From Roseovarius sp. M141 (GTDB lineage: Bacteria; Pseudomonadota; Alphaproteobacteria; Rhodobacterales; Rhodobacteraceae): a DNA stretch of 64,000 bases. Of the stretch, positions 63,611 to 64,000 are shown piece by piece. Position numbers and translations under genes: made by a program. The DNA lies in assembly GCF_024355225.1 (NCBI RefSeq), contig NZ_VCNH01000001.1, positions 173,315 to 237,314 on the forward strand. Reading direction: 5' to 3'. A model generated the notes under the pieces. The model did not search any database. It was not told the DNA's origin and saw nothing but the letters and a program-made list of their open reading frames with translations. The first letter of the stretch is position 1; each line of letters starts with the position of its first letter.

Positions 63611-63918
63611 CTTTTTGCGCTCGGAAACAGACCCGCCTTGCCGAGCGCGCCGGACAAAAAATCGTTCTCCAGCGCCAGCTCCCCGATCTTCGCATGCAGG
63701 GTCTTCACGTCGATTGCCGGTTCTGCATCCGACTTTATCGCGGCTCCGAAAACGCCCGTGGCGCCTTCAAGAAGTTGATCTCGCCATTGCTTGATCTGGT
63801 TCGGGTGGACGTCGAAATCCTGCGCCAGCTCGATCAGCGTCTTCTCACCCTTGATTGCGGCAACAGCCACTTTCGCCTTGAATGCCGGGCTGTGGTTCCG
63901 GCGTGGTCGTCTTGTCAT
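63607..63918 (-). CDS. IS3 transposase orfA
   Basis: 103 aa, identical to 16649-16960. N-terminal helix-turn-helix (KGEKTLIELAQDFDVHPNQ, about residues 24-42) and C-terminal coiled coil. GGAGAG lies just before the ATG. Confidence 0.92.
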   Translation of the reverse strand: MTRRPRRNHSPAFKAKVAVAAIKGEKTLIELAQDFDVHPNQIKQWRDQLLEGATGVFGAAIKSDAEPAIDVKTLHAKIGELALENDFLSGALGKAGLFPSAKR

Positions 63919-64000
63919 GGTTCTCTCCTTGCTTGCAGCATCATGCTGCTGTTGCGCGGAAAATCCACTTATCCCGGATGTTCAGTTTTCCCGAGCCACC

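Larger units (their letters stand above)
62719..64000 (-). mobile_element. IS3-family insertion sequence, copy 2 (intact genes; right end cut by window)
   Basis: Nearly identical to 15760-17045, beginning with the same AGAGCTGGCTCGG end. By comparison the element should end 3 bp beyond the window. Both genes are open. Its genes point leftward, toward the phospholipase gene. Confidence 0.9.

Noticed and set aside
1..64000. CRISPR array, tRNA, rRNA, replication origin
   Set aside because: No regularly spaced repeats, tRNA-like cloverleaf, rRNA sequence, rep/par genes or iteron cluster were recognised on reading both strands.

Overview
The window reads as an accessory region of an alphaproteobacterium, most likely a marine Rhodobacteraceae (Roseobacter-type). 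The support is high GC with alphaproteobacterial codon use, frequent ATGA/GTGA stop-start overlaps, and family-level resemblance of SecY, L15, Rieske, CcmFGHI, NirK-like and CBS proteins. No replication, partition or conjugation gene and no tRNA or rRNA gene was recognised, so plasmid versus chromosomal island cannot be decided here. One segment (secY-rplO) is normally core chromosome, which argues for rearrangement by insertion sequences.

Layout. 1-12.6 kb: a copper and cytochrome maturation block: a small secreted Cys/His-rich protein, an L,D-transpeptidase, ccmFGHI, a SHOCT protein, a cupredoxin, copAB (multicopper oxidase and outer-membrane partner) and a CopRS-type two-component system. 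12.7-21.5 kb: two loci, each an ECF sigma factor with a cysteine-rich tail followed by a small helix-turn-helix-like protein. These are mixed with tiny Cys-rich or membrane ORFs, an isoprenylcysteine-type methyltransferase, an EamA exporter, an orphan Rieske protein, a broken CBS gene, and IS3 and IS6 elements. 22.4-36 kb: cusF-cusA-cusB, where CusB carries three extra CusF-like domains, an EF-hand/Met-rich protein, DUF302, a MerR-type promoter, TVP38, an APC permease, lgt, a second L,D-transpeptidase and a broken nhaA. 36-53 kb: a fermentative/microaerobic block: DUF3141, ackA, a phosphate acyltransferase, fabI, a Cu P-type ATPase, a NirK-like protein, a second methyltransferase, the arginine deiminase operon (arcD-like, A, B, C), cytochrome c, CBS and DUF6629. 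53-64 kb: remnants of IS66, IS5, IS630 and IS21 around an alcohol dehydrogenase, the secY-rplO fragment, cytochrome c, a PRC-barrel protein, a phospholipase D-type synthase, and a second IS3 copy cut by the window edge.

How it fits together. Copper is the main theme: periplasmic oxidation (CopA), export from cytoplasm (P-ATPase) and periplasm (CusAB), chaperones (CusF, cupredoxin) and haem/cytochrome maturation. Three copper promoters share a 10-bp-spaced TTACA direct repeat that is a candidate operator for the local response regulator. The second theme is energy under low oxygen: arginine deiminase, acetate kinase, a NirK-like protein and an FNR-type box.

The most novel-looking signals are: a dispersed family of five tiny secreted proteins ending C-x(38-41)-PP, placed by copper or stress operons; the paired ECF sigma/short partner loci with a C-x2-C-x7-C-x-C tail; a NirK-like protein whose catalytic His position is Gln; and the triple CusF tail on CusB.
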